Below, one piece after another: positions 24,801 through 30,586 of a stretch of 64,000 nucleotides of DNA. The notes beneath the pieces are model-generated. The model saw only the letters and a program-made list of their open reading frames with translations. It did no database searches and was not told the origin of the DNA. The position numbers and the translations under genes are program-made. The first letter of the stretch is position 1; the number at the start of each line of letters is the position of its first letter. Source of the stretch: Maribacter ulvicola (lineage in GTDB: Bacteria; Bacteroidota; Bacteroidia; Flavobacteriales; Flavobacteriaceae); NCBI RefSeq assembly GCF_900155985.1, contig NZ_FTMA01000001.1, forward strand, positions 496,001 to 560,000, written 5' to 3'.

Positions 24801-27302
24801 TGTTTTGGTGATGCAAACGGTAGCCTGGAAATTGATATTGATGGCTATACCGGTAATTATACGTATGAGGTGTTCAATATAGCGGGTATATCTGTTATTC
24901 CTGCAACAGCATCAAATACTAGTATTAACCCAAGAGTTATATCAGGGTTATCTGGTGGTAATTACTATGTTACCATTACAGAAACCGATGTTCCTTTCTG
25001 TTCTGAAGATACGAACAGTGTGACTATAATTTCACCAGACATTGCATTAAGCGCAGTGGTTACTCCTTTAGCGGAAGTAACATGTACAGATGACCAAGGT
25101 GTTATTAGAGTTGCCGTTGAAGGCGGATATAAGCCTTATGATTTGGTAGTAACAAACACTACCACTGGTGATGAATATACAATGGATGATGTTAATGAGG
25201 GAATATTTACTGATTTAGCCGCTGGTGATTATACAGTAAGCATTACCGATGATGCCGGATGTATAGTTCACTATACGGAAACATTGTCCCCTGCTGCTCC
25301 AATTGTGGCAAATGCTACTCCGCTTGTAACAGATTTGGCTTGTTACGGTGATACGGGAGCTGTGGTTACCGCAAATGTAACCGGTGGCGGTAGCGGTACG
25401 TATAGCTATCAGTTGAATTATTATGATGAAACCGGTACTACGATAACCACTACTACGGGGGTACAAACGAATCCTAATTTCAATGATTTAGGTGCAGGTT
25501 TCTACAGTATTACCGTTGTTGATGGTTGGAACTGTGATACCACAACAAATACCGTTGAGGTAAGAGAGCCAACTGAAGTACAGGCTAGTTTAATTAGAAC
25601 AGATGCATTAACATGTGTAGACGGCGCAGAGTTTGAGCTTACGGCAACAGGTGGTAGTGGAACTTATGAATATAGTGTGGATAGCATTAATTTCTTACCA
25701 ATGACCGGCAACGTAGTTTACTTGCCAGAAACAGGTACGTATTTAGCGGGTAGATACCAATTTTATGTTCGTGATGCGATCAACGGTTGTGAATCTGCAA
25801 TATCTAATGCTATAACCGAAAGTGAAATTCCACCCTTAGAATTGACCGTGGATACTACGGCAGCGGTACTTAACTGTACTGGCGAAAGTACTGCAATCAT
25901 TTATGCGACGGCTGATGGCGGATTAGGAAACTACCAGTATGAACTGTTTACAGATAGTTCTTTAAGCGTAACTTCTAGAATTGCCGGTCCTCAACCGCAA
26001 GGTGTATTTAGAGATTTAGGTGCAGGTATATATTATGTAACTGTAATTAGTGATGATTGTACCACAGCACCTGAAGAGGTCATAATTATTGAACCAACAC
26101 CATTGTCATATACTGAAAGCGTAATAGATATTACGTGTGCAGGTGAAAATAATGGTGAGATTACGGTTACACTTTCTGGTGGTGCAGGTGGTTATCAATA
26201 TGCAATTTCTCCTAACCTAAATCAGTTCTATGATGAAAATACGTTTACGGAATTGGCTCCTGGTGACTATACGATTATTGCACAAGATCAAAATGGTTGT
26301 TTTGAATACTTAACGTATACCATCTCTGAACCGGCAAACTTAGCGGTGACGGCAGAAACTACGCCTGAAATTTGCGTGGATAGTCAAGACGGAACTATAA
26401 TTCTAGATATTACCGGAGGAACAGCGCCATACAGTACAGCATTGAACTCTAATGATGACGCAGACTTTGTATTGAACAGAAGGGAATTCTTGAATATGGC
26501 CGCAGGAAATTATTTAATCATGATCAAGGATGCTAACGGTTGTGAAACCAATATTGTAGTGGATATTGAAACTGGGGTAAACCTTAATGCTACCGTGGTG
26601 CCTGTATATGAATGTTCAACCGATACACCAGATAATTTCGTGAACATTACCCTAGATGACGATACTGTTATAGGTGATGTACTCTATGCCATTGATTCTG
26701 TTGATCCGTCCGATTTGCAATTGAATCCTGATTTTAGAAATACGGCTCCGGGTAACCATTATATTACTATTGTGCATTCTAATGGATGTTTACAGACTGT
26801 GGACTTCGTTATAGAAGATTTTCAACCATTGACCCTCGCTTTAGAGCAAAATAACATGAACGAGATAACTGCAATTGTAGCAGGTGGTAGAAAAGATTAT
26901 ACGTATTATTTTGATGGAATTGATAATGGAGATGACAACACTTTCTATATTTCTAGAACAGATACTTATGAAGTACGTGTTGTTGATGAGAACGGATGCT
27001 CTACCATTGCAAACATATTTATGGAGTTCATAGACATTGAAGTGCCTGATTTCTTTACCCCTGACGGTGATGGAAAAAACGATTTATGGATACCTAGAAA
27101 TATTGAACAATACCCAGAAATACTAATAAAAATATTTGATCGTTATGGTAGAGTGGTTTCCGAACAATCCGTTGATTCTGAAGGATGGGACGGAACATAC
27201 TTGGACAACGAATTGCCAACCGGAGACTACTGGTATGTAGTGAAGCTGAACGGCGATCGAGATGAAAGAGAATTTGTTGGACACTTTACTTTATACCGTT
27301 AA
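12801..27302 (+). CDS. sprB: Giant SprB-type gliding motility adhesin, T9SS type B
   Basis: The 4833-residue (about half a megadalton) protein has an extended signal peptide ending near VVSQ (residue 41). An N-terminal surface domain (about 42-400) and a DUF11-like segment (about 403-565) come first. From about residue 905 to 4740 there are roughly forty divergent SprB repeats of 75-95 residues, typically opening with a Cys, containing GG-x-Y-x-YS, then AGTYTI, and closing with NGC. A non-repeat domain of about 195 residues interrupts them near 1908-2103. The last 90 residues (PDFFTPDGDGKNDLW to HFTLYR) are a canonical type B sorting domain. SprB is the mobile surface adhesin of Flavobacterium johnsoniae gliding. 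The frame is intact. Orthology is inferred from architecture and the sprF neighbour. Confidence 0.88.
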   Translation: MTEPTNFLDFIKYIFVKRKPYSKCVLFILVCALGVQSVVSQVKNDFDVRYEADIRGELTFIANNIVNRQTPATEGWEWVLRNGWWELEWVTTPSISPNVPYNDIGNSSTSNDSFDMNYIDIDGDTSTFSSSSATLTIPNIECALVRYAGLYWSAVYTNADRSNIDDIKFKLPGGAYQDITNAEEIYDGFGDSDFGYYSPYVYYKDVTSMVAALPNPNGEYVVANVRADTGNAIQGGVSGGWKMVVVYEDPNLPGDKFITTFDGYAGIASGERVDIPVNGFTTLPAPFPVQANMGVAALEGDNGILRDALQINANGTFSTLDNDRGELNNFFNSSITINDAQFTDRVPNSVNTLGWDVDYFRIDNGGTSNTVIPNGATSATLRASSGQDKYDIFFASFDVDIIAPNIVLKKVVRRHGSDRNDDSGIITGQGVNLGQIIDYELNFENIGNDDGTGYTIKDILPVNVGPQGNRSFFNASDFSFPAPICEGIPRTCHEITYTYDPATREIIFNVPDVFVNQDDGDYSIFFTVQVAEDCFDFIDACSDKIENLAYGTYSGVQNTAVVTEDPSVSDFTACGFTVPGATNFLLDDLAACNFERTTELCGLDTELNAGKGFDSYVWYRDTDNNGELDIAIDIEIHDGDPDNDPSTLTVSEVGTYIVDKIVADPCKGFKEIITVVPFGSGSSPNPITEYFNEVNSDTDPNNDIPGEIAHCVDGTELPKIFLCGINDSQPLTVNIVDAQSVSWELLDEGSCGENAEPGEDCANRALTCTWSEVGTGSNYTLSAPGEYRLSVIYNNGCISRFYFKGYQNTVDFGAPTKRDILCNTNGNITIPAGNGYAFQLVETLTNNILIPFSANNGASFDFAPGEGGSYRIEYTPVDTNGDPIIDACVYSTEAISIRERTISYEVNVTPETCFNLGTVNLQISNADPSYAFELRRNDGTNSGLGTLVDSQNGHGDNNYTFTDVSAGNYIAYFSTDDGCTYNEEVTVLDENDLELTASVTQHITCEDGVILMDATGGNPDYTYAIWSYVDEGGNTVISYPDFADIPATNFRSNNTFNISGAGDYTFLVLDDRGCYVESNTVTIEYHPTADFDPITVVDVLCFGEASGRIQYNIANANGYALSFALFDDTDQPLADNSTGNFPNLAIGNYRVEITQTIGTAVCISEETFTIDAPTAAISGDAILVQDYTCLQEGIIEAQNVVGGTAPFAYSIDGINFIPDTTANANRFENLTDGSYTITIRDANNCTFATNQIIIDRPNPPTDLTITASQITCPTGTSNLTVNAINGTAPYTYSIIAPSAIAPTGTTGNEAAFNDLIPDTYTVRVTDTDGCFYDENYTINAINPISASGQTTQPISCFGAADGVIRFNVNFQVGQNFTYSITGPSGVERTGSTVALIDNIDNLAAGIYTIAIVDTDTNCTYTATHEVEGPASAMTISNLTEIQPTCIINEGSVSVLATGGWGSYIYALNNPDNSVFGSNSTGSFTGLTQSGTYNGTITDANNCSIPFTFNIDSAEPPILEITPNQYCFDDAVLLTLTASVSSGGDGSYEYSLNGGTFSSSNVFSDLSAGTYTIDVRDGNNCIDTDSITIDPALTVSASASNITACGTDTDINISAAGGDGNYVYAVVADGATPNVGDFDPNTTVSITGTGVYDVYVRDNNGTTDFCESSYEITIDQDDPLALSISNTDILCSGENQAILTIVASGGEAPFKYSINNGTSYQSQNIFNNLGAGTYNILVRDVNNCEVGQAYTISEPFTLSASAAVTHLIECNPTDGAEVRITNAQGGTAPYTYSFDGGSTYDTSAIGYLLAGSHTVYIQDANNCTYPMDVTIMQAPTPPNVVLTPEVDYSCDGTGIVTIATDNPSLDYTYSLNGTANSPVNSNVFTNVPVGTHTITIDYISSIPPAKSELLREDFGVGPNVSIPQIDTAYYCYESQDASFGTCSDTNFYINDLEYSVTSSIVAPFGSWVSPVDNSGNPNGRYLAVNVGNPGVNTIVYSKTNIEIIPNRDVEVDLDVINLVRQGSGLIRPNILVEIVDSSGNVIDSGTTGLIDENTGVNDWRNISIPPLDPGTNSTIDIVIRTIATGTSGNDVAIDNIKAFQSPEQCSQTVSLDVTVEAGNAFEAALISSKDLDCNGDNSGSITFEVDNYGASGFEYSLDNFASVLGSTTVSPQTISGLSAGSYRVYVRDAASALPGCTTFFDHTINEPTPVVVSASLTQEYTCNNGGAEITASANGGTPGYEYQLEDNGGAIITAYQTGTIFSGLTAGTYNVRARDTNGCSDLRDTPIVITAPETPAFTLQETTCYSGNNDASIVVDVTAGNGDYQFRINSGPWLTPTPSNAITYTFANLANGTYTIDVKDGYGCNSAQQSITIEPQLQALIDVVDLSNCADGSITVTATGGDGNYEYAFVPATNDPTGLFGLSNSYVVTPGNEGIYDVYVRDNGAVTPFCEYIETVEVDPALALTYTITATNPDCHDGFGIIEVNVTSGDNPFTIEIIDLDNGGASNQTLTNVVTSTTIFYNLSPGNYTINVRDVDGCLVSDSPINIANPDELTADTEPVLPSGCDPDPNQYGFKFIDYPATLGPLEFSANGGLTWQLGDAFVGVSYASGTEIDPAIRVVGTNCRIDLPRLTIPYPLDDLNIELTANLISCSDLEVTVQGTEGLAPYQYTYSDDPANFDPSTAVWTAQTPGNHVYSGLIPGRTYVFYVRDSSPCLRQSSVNVNDIVPPPVQIDALVTPTCDGLNNGQITYTVTENTLGELGGSFDWDFYRLEPSLPPTLVDSGTITSFTSGDSFVVPTPANLPVGDYFVEIRGSVPNNCIIGGENIRVRELDPITYIPAVIRDITCANDGVIQIQNIQGGGGTYTYTLSSSNFSANIVTTLSSIDVPMSNVIDVTATPFNVNIDVTDQYGCTVVTQTVSMTISQSPSIDSISISNCATPLSLTVNASGGTGSYLYSIDGGSNYLDNGGIFNNIVPDSYDVSIIDGNGCTDTDTVDVHPVLEADVSLTKLLDCSILPDAQITIDVNFGSGNYDYEISNGLGTVVTRTNLPSNPYIYNTLVPEDYVITIYDNDTSLPECKREFTITVPPAVRPVIAIDAYVDATCNDADDGTITVSAIDNGISPFTFEIISGPGSSATFPIAATSSTATRATFNGLEGAVTTGITYTIRATAANGCFEDITQIISEPDTINTINVSVIEFMCAIGNNDNNASITIDDTLINGGSGNYVRYEFIEEDDPNTVTVEAPVVVQSGSNLVYTETDSAGGVYTINVYDDKGCVGSTTATILPFDEITDAVANVTNTVTCNPISDGELTVVVTSTLSDATKFEYSIDNGVNYQTSNIFGGLSVGSYTILVKHLDTGCIVSATQTLVEPNTFTINVVKTSDVICYGTATGAVNFALVDATYPGGFTWTIYDTEGTLANTGDDTIVISGTEATTNGPTADISLEAGSYYVSIRQDNNPFCTNTEAFTINGPTADISGDTVVTEITCNPGDDGSITIIDVVGGWGGYTYYVGVGVPATVDFVAGATFDSLTAGTYQAWARDAEGCEKLIQDNIVLDVPDPIAAILEVNIENCTNLQGEIEVSMPTGGQGSNYTYQLRLNGTDFRAPQNTRVFTGLGAGSYDVSIIDQWGCPFITNAVVLYEQMNISTTVDKPIDCTVTPGGEITVNVNGGSTNLEFEMTTPSGSVLTQTTGVFTNLIEAGTYTFEVRDLDTTNPVCRRETTQTLDAPVAPVLLDATIINVSCFGGTNGSIRANIDPATADNPIYQYELYDIADLVNPIVPAQDAPLFTGLAAGEYQIRVISSRGCDGVKNETITEPTALTITATASEFSCAADNSVNTATITATAGAGTPPYLYSIDNSIFQASNTFNVTDTGTVQTIDVYVKDANGCTTPTTATIQPINTFTATVAQDVAISCTNDETITITVVDNGLAHNYGYELLPIGNAAATFVSDTPTSATYNLNTVGSYVFRVTDLDTGCYVNTASYTVAPFDFITATATPVSEVTCFGDANGSLEIDIDGYTGNYTYEVFNIAGISVIPATASNTSINPRVISGLSGGNYYVTITETDVPFCSEDTNSVTIISPDIALSAVVTPLAEVTCTDDQGVIRVAVEGGYKPYDLVVTNTTTGDEYTMDDVNEGIFTDLAAGDYTVSITDDAGCIVHYTETLSPAAPIVANATPLVTDLACYGDTGAVVTANVTGGGSGTYSYQLNYYDETGTTITTTTGVQTNPNFNDLGAGFYSITVVDGWNCDTTTNTVEVREPTEVQASLIRTDALTCVDGAEFELTATGGSGTYEYSVDSINFLPMTGNVVYLPETGTYLAGRYQFYVRDAINGCESAISNAITESEIPPLELTVDTTAAVLNCTGESTAIIYATADGGLGNYQYELFTDSSLSVTSRIAGPQPQGVFRDLGAGIYYVTVISDDCTTAPEEVIIIEPTPLSYTESVIDITCAGENNGEITVTLSGGAGGYQYAISPNLNQFYDENTFTELAPGDYTIIAQDQNGCFEYLTYTISEPANLAVTAETTPEICVDSQDGTIILDITGGTAPYSTALNSNDDADFVLNRREFLNMAAGNYLIMIKDANGCETNIVVDIETGVNLNATVVPVYECSTDTPDNFVNITLDDDTVIGDVLYAIDSVDPSDLQLNPDFRNTAPGNHYITIVHSNGCLQTVDFVIEDFQPLTLALEQNNMNEITAIVAGGRKDYTYYFDGIDNGDDNTFYISRTDTYEVRVVDENGCSTIANIFMEFIDIEVPDFFTPDGDGKNDLWIPRNIEQYPEILIKIFDRYGRVVSEQSVDSEGWDGTYLDNELPTGDYWYVVKLNGDRDEREFVGHFTLYR
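15516..27029 (+). repeat. Array of about forty degenerate SprB protein repeats
   Basis: By eye I count about forty repeat openings (for example CFGEASG, CFGAADG, CYGDTG, CAGENNG), each followed by GG or NG, a YxYS strand, an AG(S/T)Y turn and NGC or NNC. They are diverged at DNA level, so they are ancient protein repeats rather than fresh tandem duplications. One non-repeat insert lies at about 18525-19110. The exact count depends on where borderline units are drawn. Confidence 0.75.
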
Positions 27303-27316
27303 AAACTTAACCTAAA

Positions 27317-28270
27317 ATGATGATGCGGAACAGTCTATTGACCCTAGTATTATTTATAAGCATATTTTCCTTAAAAGGTCAGGAACTTACAATACCTCAA
27401 TTATCTCAATATCTTGCCGATAACCCCTTTGTTATGTCCCCAACATACGCTGGTATCGGTGATCATGTTAAAATAAGACTTAATGGTCTTACACAATGGG
27501 TAGGTATTAAAGATGCACCCGATACCCAATCTCTTGCAGCAGATATGCGAATAGGTGAAAAATCCGGTATTGGTATGTTATTATATAATGACAGTAATGG
27601 AGAAACAAAGCAACAAGGAGCTAGATTTTCATTTGCCCACCATTTAACTTTAGATCGTTATGATGATGAGTTTTTATCCTTTGGGATCTCTTATAATTTT
27701 AACCAGTTTAGAATTGATAACACAAACCCTGATTTAGTAGCCGATCCTGCTTATGTAGGTGATAAAGCTACTACCAACCATAACTTTGATATTGGTGCCT
27801 TATACAGGTATGACAAGTTTTATTTTAGTATAAACGCATCTAATGTCCTAGATAAAGACTTAAGTAACTTTAACGCCTTATATGAGCCTAATAGACTAAG
27901 AAACTATTACGTATATACGGGTTATAGGTATATGAAGAAAAGAACCAGTAAGATGGAGATCGAACCTTCTGTGTTGTTTCAATTGTTTGAGAGTGACGGG
28001 CGATCTGTTACAGATTTAAACCTGAAATTCAGATTTTACGATTTTGAAGATTACTTCTATGCAGGTGTCAACTATCGTTTCTTGAACGATCAAATTGGTA
28101 ATCCGCTGTATATAGCTCCTATTGCAGGTTTAAAGAAAAGTAATTTTTACTTCGGATATTCTTATCAAGTAATTCTTAACGAACTTCTTGGGTATAGTTC
28201 CGGTACGCATGTAATCACCTTAGGGGTTGATCTATTTCAAGGTATCAGTAATTGTCGTTGTACGTATTAA
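27317..28270 (+). CDS. sprF: PorP/SprF-family T9SS membrane protein (SprF)
   Basis: This 317-residue protein has a signal peptide (ending SLKGQ) followed by the PorP/SprF hallmark at the N-terminus (SQYLADNPFVMSPTYAGIG) and repeated beta-strands of an outer-membrane barrel. It starts 14 bases after the adhesin stop, the position of sprF in Flavobacterium johnsoniae, where SprF is needed for SprB to reach the surface. In T9SS type B systems such barrels are thought to hold or guide the partner protein. Unlike the upstream SprD-like protein it has no SPOR-like tail. There are three consecutive ATGs; I use the first. Confidence 0.88.
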   Translation: MMMRNSLLTLVLFISIFSLKGQELTIPQLSQYLADNPFVMSPTYAGIGDHVKIRLNGLTQWVGIKDAPDTQSLAADMRIGEKSGIGMLLYNDSNGETKQQGARFSFAHHLTLDRYDDEFLSFGISYNFNQFRIDNTNPDLVADPAYVGDKATTNHNFDIGALYRYDKFYFSINASNVLDKDLSNFNALYEPNRLRNYYVYTGYRYMKKRTSKMEIEPSVLFQLFESDGRSVTDLNLKFRFYDFEDYFYAGVNYRFLNDQIGNPLYIAPIAGLKKSNFYFGYSYQVILNELLGYSSGTHVITLGVDLFQGISNCRCTY

Positions 28271-28314
28271 TGCTATTTGGAGATTCATTAAATTTGCTCT
28301 CCAGAAAATAGATA

Positions 28315-28686
28315 ATGGGAAAAGTACAATTAGAGAATATAAAAGCATATGCCCACCACGGGTGTTTGCCTCAAGAAACCAATATTGGAAGTGATTATTT
28401 GGTCAACGTTTCTGTAGATACCAATTTATTGATCGCCTCAGTTTCAGATGAATTAAAAGATACTGTTGATTATGTTCATATCAATAGAATTGTAAAGCAA
28501 GAAATGGCAACCCCTTCTAAACTGTTAGAGCATGTTGCCAAAAGAATAATAGATAGAATATTTATAGAGCTTCCAACGGTAGATACAGCTATGGTTTCCG
28601 TTTCTAAGATCAATCCGCCAATAAACGGTGATGTGGAAAAGGTAACGGTCTCATTACATTTACAACGGGGAGAATCTGTTCAGTAA
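28315..28686 (+). CDS. folB: Dihydroneopterin aldolase
   Basis: Converts dihydroneopterin to 6-hydroxymethyl-dihydropterin in folate synthesis, in the cytosol. The length (123 residues) is typical. The N-terminal motif AYAHHGCLPQET carries the conserved active-site Glu region, and KINPPINGDVEKVTV near the C-terminus carries the usual catalytic Lys. It lies 44 bases after sprF. A small hairpin (GGAGA pairing with TCTCC, about 28277-28305) separates them, so it may be co-transcribed or not. It is followed by a tRNA gene on the same strand. Confidence 0.92.
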   Translation: MGKVQLENIKAYAHHGCLPQETNIGSDYLVNVSVDTNLLIASVSDELKDTVDYVHINRIVKQEMATPSKLLEHVAKRIIDRIFIELPTVDTAMVSVSKINPPINGDVEKVTVSLHLQRGESVQ

Positions 28687-28751
28687 TCCACCATACCTTA
28701 AATAAATATAAATTCTTAGCGGTTAATGCAGCTTAAATTAGGAATATTGTT

Positions 28752-28759
28752 TATTTTTG
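28752..28759 (+). promoter_or_regulatory. Candidate -7 box of tRNA-Cys (TATTTTTG)
   Basis: Exact TAnnTTTG match ending 14 bases before the mature tRNA 5' end, a sensible distance for a tRNA promoter. No good -33 box was found. Confidence 0.4.
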
Positions 28760-28773
28760 CTCTCGCTAAAAAT

Positions 28774-28847
28774 GGCATCGTGGCCGAGTGGCTAGGCACA
28801 GCTCTGCAAAAGCTTGTACAGCGGTTCGAATCCGCTCGATGCCTCCA
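28774..28847 (+). tRNA. tRNA-Cys (anticodon GCA)
   Basis: The acceptor stem GGCATCG (28774-28780) pairs with CGATGCC (28837-28843). The anticodon loop CTGCAAA gives GCA, the T-arm contains GGTTCGAATCC, the discriminator base is T (as usual for cysteine tRNA), and the CCA end is encoded at 28845-28847. All four arms can be folded. Confidence 0.97.
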
Positions 28848-28850
28848 AGA

Positions 28851-28875
28851 CCCTCCTTATTAGGAGGGTTTTTTG
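28851..28875 (+). terminator. Terminator of tRNA-Cys
   Basis: CCCTCCT pairs with AGGAGGG around a short TATT loop, followed by TTTTTTG, starting four bases after the CCA end. Confidence 0.9.
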
Positions 28876-28896
28876 TTTTCAATATTTTTCTATTCC

Positions 28897-29295
28897 TTAA
28901 GCTTGAAGTAGAAACACAAGAAGAATGGTCGGTATAAAGTATACGGCTATCGTTTTAGCACCTTCATAATCCTTGGCAAGTCGCTGTCCAAACAATAGCA
29001 TAAGTAATGTTATAGCAGACAAAACTGCCCCATATAGCGCAATATTAGTTTCACCGGTACTTAATAGCTGATATATCCCTACTGCACTTAATAAACCGGC
29101 AACAACTTCGGTAACCAAAATAATACCCACCAATAGCGGAACTATGTTTTTAAAAGGGGTTTTAGAAAAGTGTTCTTTTAGCCAAGAGATATTACCGTTC
29201 CAATCGGTAATTTTATCCAAACCGCTTTGTAAAAAGGTGATGATTAAAAATAAAAGCAATAAGATTTCAGTAGCGTTGTTCAATAGTGTATTCAT
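28897..29295 (-). CDS. DoxX-like small membrane protein
   Basis: The 132-residue protein has four hydrophobic helices, at about 9-27, 50-70, 82-102 and 112-130. After the first helix comes LQSGLDKITDWNGN, which resembles the conserved start of DoxX/DoxD-type proteins. These are inner-membrane proteins often linked to redox or quinone chemistry, but most are uncharacterised. It lies 6 bases downstream of holB on the same strand, so the two are probably co-transcribed. The family assignment is moderate. Confidence 0.65.
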   Translation of the reverse strand: MNTLLNNATEILLLLFLIITFLQSGLDKITDWNGNISWLKEHFSKTPFKNIVPLLVGIILVTEVVAGLLSAVGIYQLLSTGETNIALYGAVLSAITLLMLLFGQRLAKDYEGAKTIAVYFIPTILLVFLLQA

Positions 29296-29301
29296 GGAGG
29301 T

Positions 29302-30462
29302 TTATTTAAGTTCAGACTTTTTTCTATGAAGAAGCCTAGTTAGTTTAATTGAAAGATCCGTAAAAATAATTTTAGAATTTCCATTTCTTTCTACATGGTA
29401 AATAGCATCTTCTAACTCTTTGGTGATGTCTATAATGTTGTTTTCATGAACAAACGGTGCAAATTTCTTCAATTGAAAACCTTCTGCATGTATTTTAAGA
29501 TAAGCAAGTTCTTCTGCACCATAATTGACCATTAACGCCTGTCTCATAACGGTAATACAGTAGCTTAGAAAGTTCTTCTGTGTTTCTCTTCCAGTTTTTG
29601 CAACCTCTTCGCTCCACAATAACAATTCGTGAATGGCAGCCTTATTGCCTTTTGCCTTAAAAGCTGTACGAACCCATTGCACAAACCAATTTTCAAAAAC
29701 CAGATCTTCAGAATCCTTATTTAAAAGATCTAATGCCTTGTTATAATTACCATTTGCTTCATGAGCCAGAAGCATGGCTTCTGCCTTGCTAGCTCCTTTT
29801 TCGCTTAATGCGGTTGCTATGGCATCTTCTGCCAGTGGGGGAAAATGAACAACCTGACATCTAGACTTAATGGTTTGTATAATTTGCTCTTCGTCTTCAC
29901 AAAGGAGTAAAAAGATTGTTTTATCTGGCGGTTCTTCAATGAGTTTTAATAATTTATTGGAAGCAGCAGTATTCATCTTTTCCGCCATCCAAATTAGCAT
30001 GACCTTATAACCGCCCTCATAAGATTTTAAGGATAATTTTTTTACGATATCCTGTGCTTCATCAACACCTATTTGCCCCTGTTTCTTTTCAATTTCTATG
30101 TGACGATACCAATCAAAAAGATTTCCGTAGGGTTGTGCTGTTATGAACTCACGCCATTCTTTCATGTAGTGGTTACTTACGGCGTGAGATTTTACCTTGT
30201 CAGAATTTGAAACCGGAAATGCAAAATGAACATCTGGGTGGGCAAATGACTTAAATTTTATATTACAAGCTTCATTACCTCCATTATTCTCTGCATTTGT
30301 ATTTTGACAGATAATATATTGGGCATAAGCCAATGCCATAGGCAAAAGACCACAGCCTTCTGGACCAACAAATAACTGTGCATGTGGTATTCTACCGGCA
30401 TCGGCACTAGAAGACAAGTGTTTTTTAATATGAGAAAGTCCTAAAATATCATTGAATAACAT
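29302..30462 (-). CDS. holB: DNA polymerase III delta' subunit (clamp loader)
   Basis: Clamp-loader subunit that helps open and load the beta sliding clamp. The N-terminus (ILGLSHIKKHLSSSADAGR) and GPEGCGLLPMALAYAQYI match the AAA+ fold of delta'. The P-loop lacks the Lys, as expected for a non-ATPase delta'. ASNKLLKLIEEPPDKTIF and TIKSRCQVVHFPPL are hallmark segments of the family. Only two Cys remain in the usual zinc-module region. Length 386 residues is normal for Bacteroidota. It is divergent from pgk, and a -7 box nearly abuts its ATG. Confidence 0.92.
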   Translation of the reverse strand: MLFNDILGLSHIKKHLSSSADAGRIPHAQLFVGPEGCGLLPMALAYAQYIICQNTNAENNGGNEACNIKFKSFAHPDVHFAFPVSNSDKVKSHAVSNHYMKEWREFITAQPYGNLFDWYRHIEIEKKQGQIGVDEAQDIVKKLSLKSYEGGYKVMLIWMAEKMNTAASNKLLKLIEEPPDKTIFLLLCEDEEQIIQTIKSRCQVVHFPPLAEDAIATALSEKGASKAEAMLLAHEANGNYNKALDLLNKDSEDLVFENWFVQWVRTAFKAKGNKAAIHELLLWSEEVAKTGRETQKNFLSYCITVMRQALMVNYGAEELAYLKIHAEGFQLKKFAPFVHENNIIDITKELEDAIYHVERNGNSKIIFTDLSIKLTRLLHRKKSELK

Positions 30463-30467
30463 AGATT

Positions 30468-30495
30468 CAAATATAGTTGTTTAAAGCACAACAAA
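30468..30495 (-). promoter_or_regulatory. Promoter of holB (TTTG, 16 bases, TATATTTG)
   Basis: On the minus strand TTTG (30492-30495) is followed after 16 bases by TATATTTG (30468-30475). Both match Bacteroidota -33 and -7 elements, with slightly short spacing. The box ends 5 bases before the ATG, so the transcript would be leaderless or nearly so. Confidence 0.5.
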
Positions 30496-30555
30496 TTTAA
30501 TGGTATTGACGGTAAATTATCCTATTTAGCACTTTATCACAAGCCATTTAATCTT

Positions 30556-30563
30556 TACATTTG
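30556..30563 (+). promoter_or_regulatory. Candidate -7 box of pgk (TACATTTG)
   Basis: Exact TAnnTTTG match ending 23 bases before the pgk ATG, identical to the octamer before katG. No strong -33 element was seen. Confidence 0.45.
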
Positions 30564-30586
30564 TTATCTAACAAAAGGAATATTAC

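Noticed and set aside
15516..27029. CRISPR or recent tandem DNA repeats in the adhesin region
   Set aside because: The repetition is at protein level with diverged DNA and no constant spacer length.
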